A DNA stretch of 26,815 nucleotides, taken from a virus. Positions within the stretch are counted from its first letter, which is position 1; every line of letters begins with the position of its first letter. The notes below the pieces were generated by a model. The model was given only the letters and a program-made list of their open reading frames with translations. It ran no database searches and was not told the DNA's origin. The stretch covers positions 1 through 26,815 of IMG/VR virus record IMGVR_UViG_3300017781_004250; one strand, 5' to 3'. The position numbers were made by a program, and so were the translations under genes. Below are positions 1-6,761 of this stretch, piece by piece.

Positions 1-441
1 AAACACGTGTGTGTCCACTGCTATGTGTGGTTCACCAAATACGAATCTCATCACAATGTCTGAACTTTTCCTGCCTACCCCCGGTAACGTCATTAATTCT
101 TTTTGTGTCCTTGGTACTTTACCATTAAACTTTTCTAGTATCATTTTGCTAGTGGCCAGTATGTTTTTACTTTTTGCGTTGTGTAATCCTGCAGGTCGAA
201 TTGCTTCTATCACTTCGTCTTGTGTTAATTTTAGCATATCTTCCGGTGTGTCAGCTAATGCGAACAGTTGTCTACAGGCCACTGCGGTCCTTTTGTCTTG
301 TGATTGTGCTGACAGCATCACACCTATGAGACTGGTGTACGCTTTAGAATAGATTTTTGCTTTAGGTTTCTTGTTAGAATATTCTGGATATAGAGAACTT
401 AATTTCTCATATATGTAGCCAATGTCATTACTGTTCTTCAT
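1..441 (-). CDS. nth: Endonuclease III-like DNA glycosylase/AP lyase (partial, runs off window)
   Basis: I translated this reading frame by hand: 147 codons from ATG at 441 to the window edge with no stop, so the C-terminus is missing. The protein matches the endonuclease III (Nth) fold in order. It has an N-terminal helical region with LSAQSQD (compare LSAQATD in E. coli Nth), then GLHNAKSKNI, then the helix-hairpin-helix LPGVGRKSS whose lysine is the Schiff-base nucleophile in the family, and finally VDTHVF carrying the catalytic aspartate. The family removes oxidised pyrimidines and cuts the abasic site. The four-cysteine iron-sulfur loop would lie outside the window and cannot be checked. 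The gene follows helicase gp41 and overlaps its end by 14 bases, so it probably shares that transcript. No good ribosome binding site is visible, which suggests coupled translation. Confidence 0.9.
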   Translation of the reverse strand, partial: MKNSNDIGYIYEKLSSLYPEYSNKKPKAKIYSKAYTSLIGVMLSAQSQDKRTAVACRQLFALADTPEDMLKLTQDEVIEAIRPAGLHNAKSKNILATSKMILEKFNGKVPRTQKELMTLPGVGRKSSDIVMRFVFGEPHIAVDTHVF

Positions 442-1870
442 CTGAGTGCAGTTCGTTTAGAAGTTGTCTCAGTTTGCCGCCTTCCACATTGGCTTTCACT
501 TTGCCTATTGTGTCACCCTTACGTGGATCCGGCACATCTGGTCTTGCATCTTTTGGCGTACCTTCTGATGCTGACACTTTAGATGTCTGTTTCAGTGAAT
601 CGTATATTGTGCTTCGCTGTTTGTCAAACTGTTTGTATTCCGGATCATCTGCCAAGTCTCTTATACGTAAACTGTCAACATCAAACTCTAAATCTACTTT
701 CTGTCCGACTCCTGAACTAGATCTAGTCTTCATGAACTGTATCTGATATCTTCCTCGTTCTTTCATAGCCCTACTTGTGAATATACCAATCACGTTGTCT
801 GCTGTCTGTATCTTGGATAGCCCACCTGAGATGTGAGAGTGATCAAACTCAATTTCTTCTACAGATGCTCTGTTTAACTGCGACGCTGTGGCCAATACAC
901 ACTGTTTTTCAACAACCAAGTTTCTCAGTTCCTCTGACACATACTTGTCTTTGATAAACAAGTCCGCTGGTGATATTCTTTTACTCTTTGGCATCATGAG
1001 ATCCAAATAGTCAATCAGTATGCAGTCTATCTTTTTTTTATTTTTAAGTTCTAGTTCTTTAAGATATGTTCTCACGTCCAATACATTGCTACCACTTGGC
1101 AAGTATTTGATCTGCAAAGTACCTGATTTTTTCTTCAGCATCTTGACCTTCATCTCAACATTATCTATTTCAGGAAACACTTTCTTAGTTGGAATGTTAG
1201 TCATCATTGCGTCCAACCTCATTGCCGTTAGTTGTTCACTTAATTCAAAAGATATGTAACACACATTCAGGCCTGCCTGTGCCCAGTTCACCGCAAGATT
1301 CTGCAAGAACAAACTCTTACCTGCACCTGATCCACCTGCAAAAATGTTTAGCTCTCCTCGATTAAATCCACCGAATAATTTCTTGTCCAAGTTATTCCAG
1401 CCAGTACTGACTTGTCCGTTGTTTGCCTTGAGTGCCTCAAGTCTTCCCTTCGGATCCTCAAAGTAGTCTGTACCAAGATCACGTGTTAGCCCTACGTTTA
1501 CTGCTTCCTTGACCATGTCCTCCACTGGAGCATAGTCTCCCTTTTCCAGCATGTCTGCGGACTGAAGTATTGCGTGTTCTAGTGCTTTGTGTCTTGAAAA
1601 AGTTTCAAACTCATCTAGTAGCCAATTGAAATGATTTGGATCCAAGTCCTTGGCTGATTTTAGTTTGATATCATGTTTTGCATTTACCTGTTCGACATCA
1701 GGCATAACCTTGTATTCGTCCATGTAGTCTTTTACAAACTTGGCTATTGGTTGTAGTTTACGATCAAACGATTCTGGTTTAAATATGTTCTGTGCTCGTG
1801 CAAATGATTCAGCATCTGCAAGAAGCATCTCAATGTAAAGTTTTTGTACGTCAAAAGTATATTCAGCCAT
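428..1870 (-). CDS. 41: Replicative DNA helicase, T4 gp41-like (DnaB family)
   Basis: A 480-residue hexameric helicase of the DnaB/RecA superfamily that unwinds the fork 5' to 3' and recruits primase in T4-type replisomes. The N-terminal 150 residues form the helical domain. The motor domain has Walker A GGSGAGKS at residues 179-186, Walker B ILIDYLDL near 284-291, and a later ATASQLNRAS stretch typical of DnaB helicases. Length is close to T4 gp41 (about 475). The start ATG at 1870 has GGAG about six bases upstream and overlaps the end of the radical SAM gene by eight bases. It lies in the order primase, radical SAM, helicase, endonuclease III, all on one strand, so it is most likely co-transcribed with the primase. 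The acidic C-terminal tail follows a proline- and lysine-rich linker. Confidence 0.95.
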   Translation of the reverse strand: MAEYTFDVQKLYIEMLLADAESFARAQNIFKPESFDRKLQPIAKFVKDYMDEYKVMPDVEQVNAKHDIKLKSAKDLDPNHFNWLLDEFETFSRHKALEHAILQSADMLEKGDYAPVEDMVKEAVNVGLTRDLGTDYFEDPKGRLEALKANNGQVSTGWNNLDKKLFGGFNRGELNIFAGGSGAGKSLFLQNLAVNWAQAGLNVCYISFELSEQLTAMRLDAMMTNIPTKKVFPEIDNVEMKVKMLKKKSGTLQIKYLPSGSNVLDVRTYLKELELKNKKKIDCILIDYLDLMMPKSKRISPADLFIKDKYVSEELRNLVVEKQCVLATASQLNRASVEEIEFDHSHISGGLSKIQTADNVIGIFTSRAMKERGRYQIQFMKTRSSSGVGQKVDLEFDVDSLRIRDLADDPEYKQFDKQRSTIYDSLKQTSKVSASEGTPKDARPDVPDPRKGDTIGKVKANVEGGKLRQLLNELHSDEEQ

Positions 1871-2771
1871 TTTTTACTCCGCACTTTATTTTACAACAAT
1901 CATGTGCAGAAGTAAATTGATTTGTTGACTCAAAGAACTCTTTTACTTCCGCTTTGGTTAAAATATCTTGTAATGAATTGTTTTCAATATTATATTGTTT
2001 TTGTTTTGGTGAGAACGCACTTTTAAACTTATAACGATATGTAGCTATCCAACAGCAAGGATAAAAGTCACCTTCTGCATCTATGTACAGTCTTTTGGCA
2101 GGTTTATCATTTACCATGCAGTAGGGTTTCATGCTTGTTTGATAGTCCCTATCGATCAACACCTTCTGTTGATGTTCGTAGTGCGTATCAACAAACTCCC
2201 TGTCTGGCATAAGTTCTTTTTTACCCAGCCATCGATCGCTATGTTCCAACATGAAACTATCGAACCCAAGTTTTACTGAGAGATTTTTTGCGGCCATTAT
2301 CTGATGTTGGTTATGTTTGAATACAATATATTTCCACTCCATTTCACATTGCCGATCACGTAAAATTTCTATAGCGTTCATGATTGATTTCCATTTTGCG
2401 TTTTTTCTATACAGATGGTTTGTATCTTCCAATCCATCAATTGAAAATGTAATCTTATCATCTTTATCTAAAATGTTGTTTAGTGTACGCCACCATTTTT
2501 TAGTTTTTGACGAGCCGTTGGTCATAATACTAATTTTACAATTATTTGATTTCAAGCGTTTACACAAGGTATGAAAGTTGGAATGGTAGATAGGATCACC
2601 ATTATTACCACACATGTTTACATCTGCATTCACACCAACGAAATTGACGAGATGTTCTATGTTGATCTCATGCAAATTTCTTTTTTTGAATGTTTCATAA
2701 AACCAAGTCCTGTCACACAGAGGACATTCAAGCGTACATTTACTTGTAGGTTCTATATGAAAACTAACCAT
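1863..2771 (-). CDS. Radical SAM protein with SPASM-like C-terminal cysteines
   Basis: A 302-residue protein. The N-terminal CTLECPLC (C12, C16, C19) is the CxxxCxxC cluster that binds the 4Fe-4S used to cleave S-adenosylmethionine. CGNNGDP at 54-60 corresponds to the GGEP-type SAM-binding motif. The C-terminal third has further cysteines (C218, C239-C240, C292-C293, C297) arranged like a SPASM or twitch auxiliary cluster domain. Such enzymes often modify peptides or sugars; the substrate here is unknown. The gene sits between primase and helicase, overlapping each by eight bases, with AAGGA six bases before the ATG. That fixes the start and implies coupled expression with replication genes, although nothing shows a role in replication. 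The fold call is firm; the function is open. Confidence 0.88.
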   Translation of the reverse strand: MVSFHIEPTSKCTLECPLCDRTWFYETFKKRNLHEINIEHLVNFVGVNADVNMCGNNGDPIYHSNFHTLCKRLKSNNCKISIMTNGSSKTKKWWRTLNNILDKDDKITFSIDGLEDTNHLYRKNAKWKSIMNAIEILRDRQCEMEWKYIVFKHNQHQIMAAKNLSVKLGFDSFMLEHSDRWLGKKELMPDREFVDTHYEHQQKVLIDRDYQTSMKPYCMVNDKPAKRLYIDAEGDFYPCCWIATYRYKFKSAFSPKQKQYNIENNSLQDILTKAEVKEFFESTNQFTSAHDCCKIKCGVKNG

Positions 2772-3777
2772 ACATTTTCCTTTTCAATTCGATCTTAAGT
2801 TTTGTTTTCTCTGCAGTCTTTAGTATTGACTGTATTACAAACAGTCTTCCATATTTTGCCACAGCATCCGCCACGTCATTAACCTCGTCGGCCCATTCCG
2901 GGAAAGCCACACTCCATCCAAATTCAATTGCTTGATTAATCAGTTTTCCTCCAGGGGCATCTCTATCTGGCACTATTATTACTTGTCTGCCTAACCCATC
3001 TATCAATTCTCTTTGTGTATCATTTACCTCCGAGCCTAGTATACTAACACCAGAAATGGTTATTGCGTCAAACGGGCCTTCAGTGACAATAACAAACTTT
3101 CTTGTCCAATCCTGTGCATCCATGTTGAATACGTATCCAGGCCAAACGTCTGTGTAATATTTTACTCCTTCAGATTGTTCAAACATCCTACCAGTAAATC
3201 CAACTATGTCTCCCTTCCAATAGAATGGAATCAAAAGTCTCTGATGCACGTCCCAAACTTTACTAGTCGAGTACATGAAGTCATACCAATCGGGTCCAAT
3301 GCCTCTACTAGATAGATATGTCAACATATTGTCTATACTTTTCTGTTCTGTGTCTGACAATGTTCCTGTTGTGTATTTTTCCAACCATGCGTCCAACGAC
3401 TTGGTATTGTTTGGCAAATTTTTTCTGTTGAATGTTATAAACTTTTTCTTTTCATACTTGATGTCACTCTCCTCTTCACGCATGGCTTCTATGGCAAGTT
3501 TCTTTATGGTGTCGTCTGGTATGCCTATGTAGCCCATGAACTGTCTCATCTTGTAAGTCAGTTTCCTACCAATGACATAACTTGATTTAAATCCACAGTT
3601 GAAACAATGGTAACTCACAGTTCCGTCTGCACTGGTCATTAGCCCTCCACGTTTCTTTTTGTCAGCAGTCTCGCCATTGTACACACAACAAGGTGCGTTA
3701 AAACTTATCCAACCGCTTGGTGTTTTCTTTCTGTTCGCAGGAAGACTAGTCAGAATTGTATTCTGTATAAGATTCAT
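2764..3777 (-). CDS. 61: DNA primase, T4 gp61-like (zinc ribbon plus TOPRIM)
   Basis: A 337-residue primase that makes RNA primers for lagging-strand synthesis and works with gp41. The N-terminal zinc-binding region has C30-C31 and HCFNCGF (H57, C58, C61). The catalytic TOPRIM domain shows VTEGPFDAI (E233, D237) and VPDRDAP (D271, D273), the metal-binding acidic residues of DnaG-type primases. Length matches T4 gp61 (about 342). ATG at 3777 follows the end of the putative virion gene by 13 bases. The next gene (radical SAM) begins inside its last codons. It shares the strand with helicase gp41, one gene further on, so the T4 primase-helicase pair is kept with one gene inserted between. Confidence 0.94.
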   Translation of the reverse strand: MNLIQNTILTSLPANRKKTPSGWISFNAPCCVYNGETADKKKRGGLMTSADGTVSYHCFNCGFKSSYVIGRKLTYKMRQFMGYIGIPDDTIKKLAIEAMREEESDIKYEKKKFITFNRKNLPNNTKSLDAWLEKYTTGTLSDTEQKSIDNMLTYLSSRGIGPDWYDFMYSTSKVWDVHQRLLIPFYWKGDIVGFTGRMFEQSEGVKYYTDVWPGYVFNMDAQDWTRKFVIVTEGPFDAITISGVSILGSEVNDTQRELIDGLGRQVIIVPDRDAPGGKLINQAIEFGWSVAFPEWADEVNDVADAVAKYGRLFVIQSILKTAEKTKLKIELKRKMYG

Positions 3778-3790
3778 AATCTATATTATT

Positions 3791-4591
3791 TTACTGTCTA
3801 TATAGGATTTTGTCAATCACACCAGTGTTACTAGAGCTGTTGCCCCAAGCAAATCTTACACTGTGGTAAACACCAGTAAAGTTGAAATTGGTAACTGTGG
3901 TTGAGTCAGTGAAAGAATTGGCTGGCGATCCTGCATCTTCCATGGTAATGTCAAAGTAATCTGTTTCACTAGGTGAAGCACTCATTGTACCCTGTACTCT
4001 CAATGCTCCTGTAAAGTTTTTTGTGTACACAGCAATAGTGTGTAATGCCTTGTTATTGTTTATTCCTGGACGTGCATCTATCGATCCAGACACATATGCA
4101 AGTGGTCCGCCACTTGAGAAAGTTGAAACGGTCGTACTTGCTACAAATTCAGGATAAGCTCCGTCAAGAAGTTCAACTGTGCCAGCGGCCGCATAGCCTG
4201 TGTCCGAATATGTAATTTCCCTGCTACCATCCGACTTAACCTCTCTAACTGCAAAGTTGTAAAATTTAGCATCCAATGGCAATAGATCGCCTTCAGTGAT
4301 GGTACAACTAGCGTCACCTTTTGTGCTGGTAGTTGATCCGTCATCTAAAATGGTCAGTGTCTTTGTAATCACGGCTTCTTTGCTCTCTGAATCGATCATA
4401 TTGAATTCATAGGTCTTGGATGTGATGTCCTGTGCCTTCTGGTCTTCGTTCTTGAATGTGAACGTAACGGGGTTGGATACCCCTCTGTGCAGTGTTAAGC
4501 GTCTGTCGTACACGTTAGAATTCCTCCCGTGATAACCACTTACATAAGCGATTACCAGTTGTGATAGTAAATACCTTTGAACTGTTTGCAT
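3791..4591 (-). CDS. Putative virion structural protein, beta-rich (BppU-N-like start)
   Basis: A 266-residue protein with no catalytic motif. It is rich in Thr, Ser, Asn and Gly and looks almost wholly beta-strand, as phage surface proteins do. After a 30-residue N-terminus, the stretch LTLHRGVSNPVTFTFKNE followed by TITEGDLLPLDAKFYNFAV resembles the strand pattern of the N-terminal domain of phage baseplate upper protein BppU and of decoration proteins seen in marine T4-like phages. The remainder has a second beta domain ending in VIDKILYRQ. A perfect T4 late promoter box (TATAAATA) lies 16 bases upstream of its ATG, which fits a structural role. Its place directly before primase is odd for a late gene. 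A structural role is inferred from composition and promoter; the exact part of the virion is unknown. Confidence 0.6.
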   Translation of the reverse strand: MQTVQRYLLSQLVIAYVSGYHGRNSNVYDRRLTLHRGVSNPVTFTFKNEDQKAQDITSKTYEFNMIDSESKEAVITKTLTILDDGSTTSTKGDASCTITEGDLLPLDAKFYNFAVREVKSDGSREITYSDTGYAAAGTVELLDGAYPEFVASTTVSTFSSGGPLAYVSGSIDARPGINNNKALHTIAVYTKNFTGALRVQGTMSASPSETDYFDITMEDAGSPANSFTDSTTVTNFNFTGVYHSVRFAWGNSSSNTGVIDKILYRQ

Positions 4592-4607
4592 AGTACATAT
4601 TTAACAG

Positions 4608-4615
4608 TATTTATA
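4608..4615 (-). promoter_or_regulatory. Late promoter-like box TATAAATA
   Basis: Read on the minus strand this is an exact match to the T4 late promoter core TATAAATA, recognised in T4 by sigma gp55 with gp33 and the gp45 clamp. It ends 16 bases before the ATG at 4591. By T4 spacing the transcript would start near 4602. It would drive the putative virion gene and could add late transcription of the primase and helicase genes behind it. Confidence 0.6.
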
Positions 4616-4623
4616 GATATAAA

Positions 4624-4998
4624 ATGAACAAGATTTTTAACACGCTGAGAGACAAATTTCCTTTTTTGAGCCTAATAAGGAAAGGCGATCTGGAGTTTGT
4701 TGGAATAATACAGAACGAGGACAGCAATGTCATTAGTTTCTATGATTATAGCAGACTAATGATGCCCCAGGACAAGATAAAATATTTGAAATGTGGCGAG
4801 ACTTGGTGGCATGAATCTAATCGTAAATTACCAATTAATATCTTCCTAAAGGGTGAATTTCGTTATTTCCGTCACACACTAGTGACTCTGAACTCCAAAG
4901 ATATTGAAATAGTCCATGGACCAACAGTCAAACTTTCTGAAATTTCAAAGAAACGTGTAAAGAGAAGAACTATCCAATTAGTTAGACGTCCTACTTAA
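4624..4998 (+). CDS. Conserved-looking hypothetical protein, 124 residues
   Basis: A lone plus-strand gene between two minus-strand blocks. The 124-residue product is basic, with a C-terminus rich in Arg and Lys (KKRVKRRTIQLVRRP). It has a central WWHESNRKLPINIFLK stretch and no recognised enzyme motif, signal peptide or membrane segment. The fold may be a small beta-barrel, but I do not recognise the family. It starts 33 bases from the divergent virion gene, so both promoters must share that gap; TATAAA directly abuts its ATG. Its last eight bases overlap the end of the convergent 97-residue gene. A nucleic-acid-binding role would suit the basic tail but is only a guess. Confidence 0.7.
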   Translation: MNKIFNTLRDKFPFLSLIRKGDLEFVGIIQNEDSNVISFYDYSRLMMPQDKIKYLKCGETWWHESNRKLPINIFLKGEFRYFRHTLVTLNSKDIEIVHGPTVKLSEISKKRVKRRTIQLVRRPT

Positions 4999-5281
4999 TA
5001 TTAACAACACTCAAAAAAAAAGACCGCTGTCTGCGATCCCATCTAATCTTGATACCACGTGGGTGCCAAATCTTCTGCCACTGTGGCAGTTCATAGCGTA
5101 TCCACTTTTGACTCATTTGGTATTCCTTGTTCAACACCTTAATTGGCCTCTTGCTTTTATCACGCCATATAAAATCTAGATGTTTTACAAAGTCAACACC
5201 GGTCATTGGTCCGTTATCTGACAGGTCTACTATTTTGGGTTGGAGATTTTTTTTGAGCTTTTTAACTTTGCTGTGGTGCAT
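4991..5281 (-). CDS. Hypothetical basic protein, 96 residues
   Basis: A small, strongly basic protein (many Lys, Arg and Trp) with no motif I recognise. I chose ATG at 5281; an in-frame TTG one codon upstream is a less likely start. Its start overlaps the last 20 bases of the DnaE-like gene, so the two are probably translated together. The 3' end is unusual: a Rho-independent terminator stem and its run of nine T residues lie within the codons for the C-terminal DRRQRSFFL stretch, so the terminator of this long minus-strand unit is partly coding. The tight linkage to the DnaE-like protein suggests a shared process, but no function can be assigned. Confidence 0.7.
   Translation of the reverse strand: MHHSKVKKLKKNLQPKIVDLSDNGPMTGVDFVKHLDFIWRDKSKRPIKVLNKEYQMSQKWIRYELPQWQKIWHPRGIKIRWDRRQRSFFLSVVNIK
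5013..5038 (-). terminator. Rho-independent terminator overlapping the 3' end of a gene
   Basis: On the minus strand GATCGC, loop AGACA, then GCGGTC form a six-pair stem (one G-T pair), followed directly by nine T residues. This is a standard intrinsic terminator shape. It would end the minus-strand unit that begins at the promoter near 10728-10755. It lies inside the last codons of the 96-residue gene and about 15 to 40 bases past the convergent stop at 4998. Confidence 0.7.
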
Positions 5282-5852
5282 CAAAACTATATTTAGCTCT
5301 GCTGATCAAATTCATCTGTACAACTATTGCTTGTGCATATGCCACAGCGTGTGATTTCTTAAAGAAGTATGATCCGTCTGTTGGTTTTGTCCAAACCTCT
5401 CTTGTGATGTCTTCCCACTCCTTGTACATCAGTGTTCTTTTGGCAGGACGTATGATAGCCAGCACAGCCGCAAGTTGTTCTATGGTCTTTGGTTCTAGTT
5501 TGGACACTATACCAAAGTGACCGTTTAGGTGAAAAAGTTTTTCAACTATTTTTGGATCCTTCAACATGTCCCAATCTGGATCTTGTATCATCAGTTCTAC
5601 AAGTTCTTGTTCTGACTTAACTTCCTTGTAGATGTTAACGTTTAAACAGTCTATCTTGAAATATCCTCTGGCCTCTGCATTCTTGTAATCCAGTGATGCA
5701 TGTCCTGTCACCGGATGTTCCGGGACGGCATGGAAGTACACTCCAGTCTTGTGTTTTTCAGATTTTCCATCTTTTATCATTGATGCAGGTGTGTGCTTGA
5801 ACAGTTTCAACGTTTTGTCCCTGTCAAAGAAATCTATGTCTACATCAGGCAT
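5262..5852 (-). CDS. DnaE-like mini-protein with DNA polymerase III alpha catalytic motifs
   Basis: A 196-residue protein that lines up, in order, with five separated blocks of bacterial DNA polymerase III alpha (DnaE, about 1,160 residues). PDVDIDF at 2-8 matches PDFDVDF (two catalytic aspartates). HKTGVYF matches KHAGGVV. YFKIDCLNV at 64-72 matches VKFDFLGL (third aspartate, D68). LFHLNGHFGIVSKLEP leads to RPAKR at 135-139, matching FQLESRGMKDLIKRLKP and RPGP. FFKKSHAVAYA at 163-173 matches FNKSHSAAYA. The PHP domain, most of the fingers, and the clamp-binding and OB domains are absent. The start is fixed by a TAATG overlap with the 77-residue gene. Homologues probably occur in other marine T4-like phages as unknown proteins. 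Polymerase activity is doubtful at this size; a regulatory, nuclease or decoy role is possible. Confidence 0.7.
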   Translation of the reverse strand: MPDVDIDFFDRDKTLKLFKHTPASMIKDGKSEKHKTGVYFHAVPEHPVTGHASLDYKNAEARGYFKIDCLNVNIYKEVKSEQELVELMIQDPDWDMLKDPKIVEKLFHLNGHFGIVSKLEPKTIEQLAAVLAIIRPAKRTLMYKEWEDITREVWTKPTDGSYFFKKSHAVAYAQAIVVQMNLISRAKYSFDAPQQS

Positions 5853-6085
5853 TAGTGTACACTACCTTTCTCGCTTTCGTTGTGTTTTATAAACTTTTCT
5901 TTTGATCCTGGTTGTAGTATTTCTACCACTTCTAGTAAGGCCTTGTAGCCTTCACTGTTCAACATCTCTGTGTTCATTTTTGGCACTATCACTTTACCAA
6001 TTGATCCATCTTTTTTTATAGTCACCGCACAATCCCCTTCTTCGAACTCTAAATTTTCTGCTATCTCTAAATCTATCTTAGACAA
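5852..6085 (-). CDS. Small hypothetical protein with TTG start
   Basis: A 77-residue acidic protein with no recognised domain. A central DGSIGKVIVPKM stretch precedes a helical GYKALLEVVEILQPG stretch. No ATG is available near the start; the TTG at 6085 is preceded by the strong ribosome binding site GGGAGG six bases upstream, which decides the start. It overlaps the end of the zinc-finger gene by eight bases and its stop overlaps the start of the DnaE-like gene (TAATG). The three genes are therefore a coupled set. The sequence pattern seems familiar from marine T4-like phages, where it is unnamed. Function unknown. Confidence 0.75.
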   Translation of the reverse strand: MSKIDLEIAENLEFEEGDCAVTIKKDGSIGKVIVPKMNTEMLNSEGYKALLEVVEILQPGSKEKFIKHNESEKGSVH

Positions 6086-6761
6086 TCTTGGCCTCCCTTG
6101 CTGTATCTTGTACCAACATGTGGTCTGCTGGATAGCTCTTCAACTTGCTTGGCCAGAAACTTGGATTTATAAATTTTTCTATCATTTGTAATTGTTCGTC
6201 GTTGAATGATTTTAACATCCTTTTCCCCGCACTGCAACCTAACAGTAGCCATGGACTTATCTTTCCTTGCTGTATATGTTGCACAGCTCTGTTGGTGTTG
6301 ACCAATCTAAAGTAGTCTGACCATTGTGCATTCTGTTCCGTGGCCCAGTCCATCATAGTCGTTATACTTCTCTGTAGTGCCGCTTCGACGGGTTCTGATT
6401 TTAATGCTTCTATGAGATAAAGTTCGTAAAGATCATCTCGAGACCAATGATCCAACTTGACCTTTGACTGTAGGACATAGTCTATGTACTTGTCCGGATA
6501 CAATGGATTAATATGCATAATGAATCGTCCAAACTTTACGAAAGCGTTGTAGTAAGAACTCTTTACAAAGTCGTCGTATGTTTTTGGTTTTGAATTGTGT
6601 TGATGTATCTGATAAAACCTTTGGAACACCATGAACGCATTCACAACCCACTTCTCATCACGTTGCAGATATCTTCTCTTTGGTTCACACAAGTGTACTT
6701 GTAGTGTCCTTTCCTTTGCAAATTCTTTGCCACAGTAAGTGCATTTATTCATTGATGCCAT
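6078..6761 (-). CDS. Zinc-finger protein of marine T4-like phages, unknown role
   Basis: A 227-residue protein with an N-terminal single zinc finger: C7 and C10 in CTYCGKEF, then H23 and C25 in VHLCEPKRR, a C2HC variant of the classical finger. The remaining 200 residues are mostly helical, with SYYNAFVKFGRFI, ISPWLLLGCS and a C-terminal FINPSFWPSKL block. This architecture fits a conserved but unnamed protein I associate with T4-like marine phages near the replication genes. The finger points to binding of nucleic acid or another protein. ATG at 6761 is used here; ATG at 6752, just before the finger, is an alternative. The gene begins within the end of the gp62-like gene and overlaps the TTG-start gene after it. 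Confidence 0.75.
   Translation of the reverse strand: MASMNKCTYCGKEFAKERTLQVHLCEPKRRYLQRDEKWVVNAFMVFQRFYQIHQHNSKPKTYDDFVKSSYYNAFVKFGRFIMHINPLYPDKYIDYVLQSKVKLDHWSRDDLYELYLIEALKSEPVEAALQRSITTMMDWATEQNAQWSDYFRLVNTNRAVQHIQQGKISPWLLLGCSAGKRMLKSFNDEQLQMIEKFINPSFWPSKLKSYPADHMLVQDTAREAKIV
6092..6097 (-). promoter_or_regulatory. Strong ribosome binding site for a TTG start
   Basis: GGGAGG on the minus strand, six bases before the TTG at 6085. It is the best Shine-Dalgarno match I noticed in the window and lies inside the coding sequence of the preceding zinc-finger gene. Confidence 0.7.

Noticed and set aside
11-352. Plus-strand open frame of 113 residues at the window start
   Set aside because: It is the opposite strand of the endonuclease III gene, whose motifs are unmistakable; the plus frame has no recognisable domain.
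5290-5296. CTAAATA on the minus strand, a variant late promoter
   Set aside because: It lies inside the DnaE-like gene, is only seven bases long and AT-rich, and chance matches are expected in this sequence.
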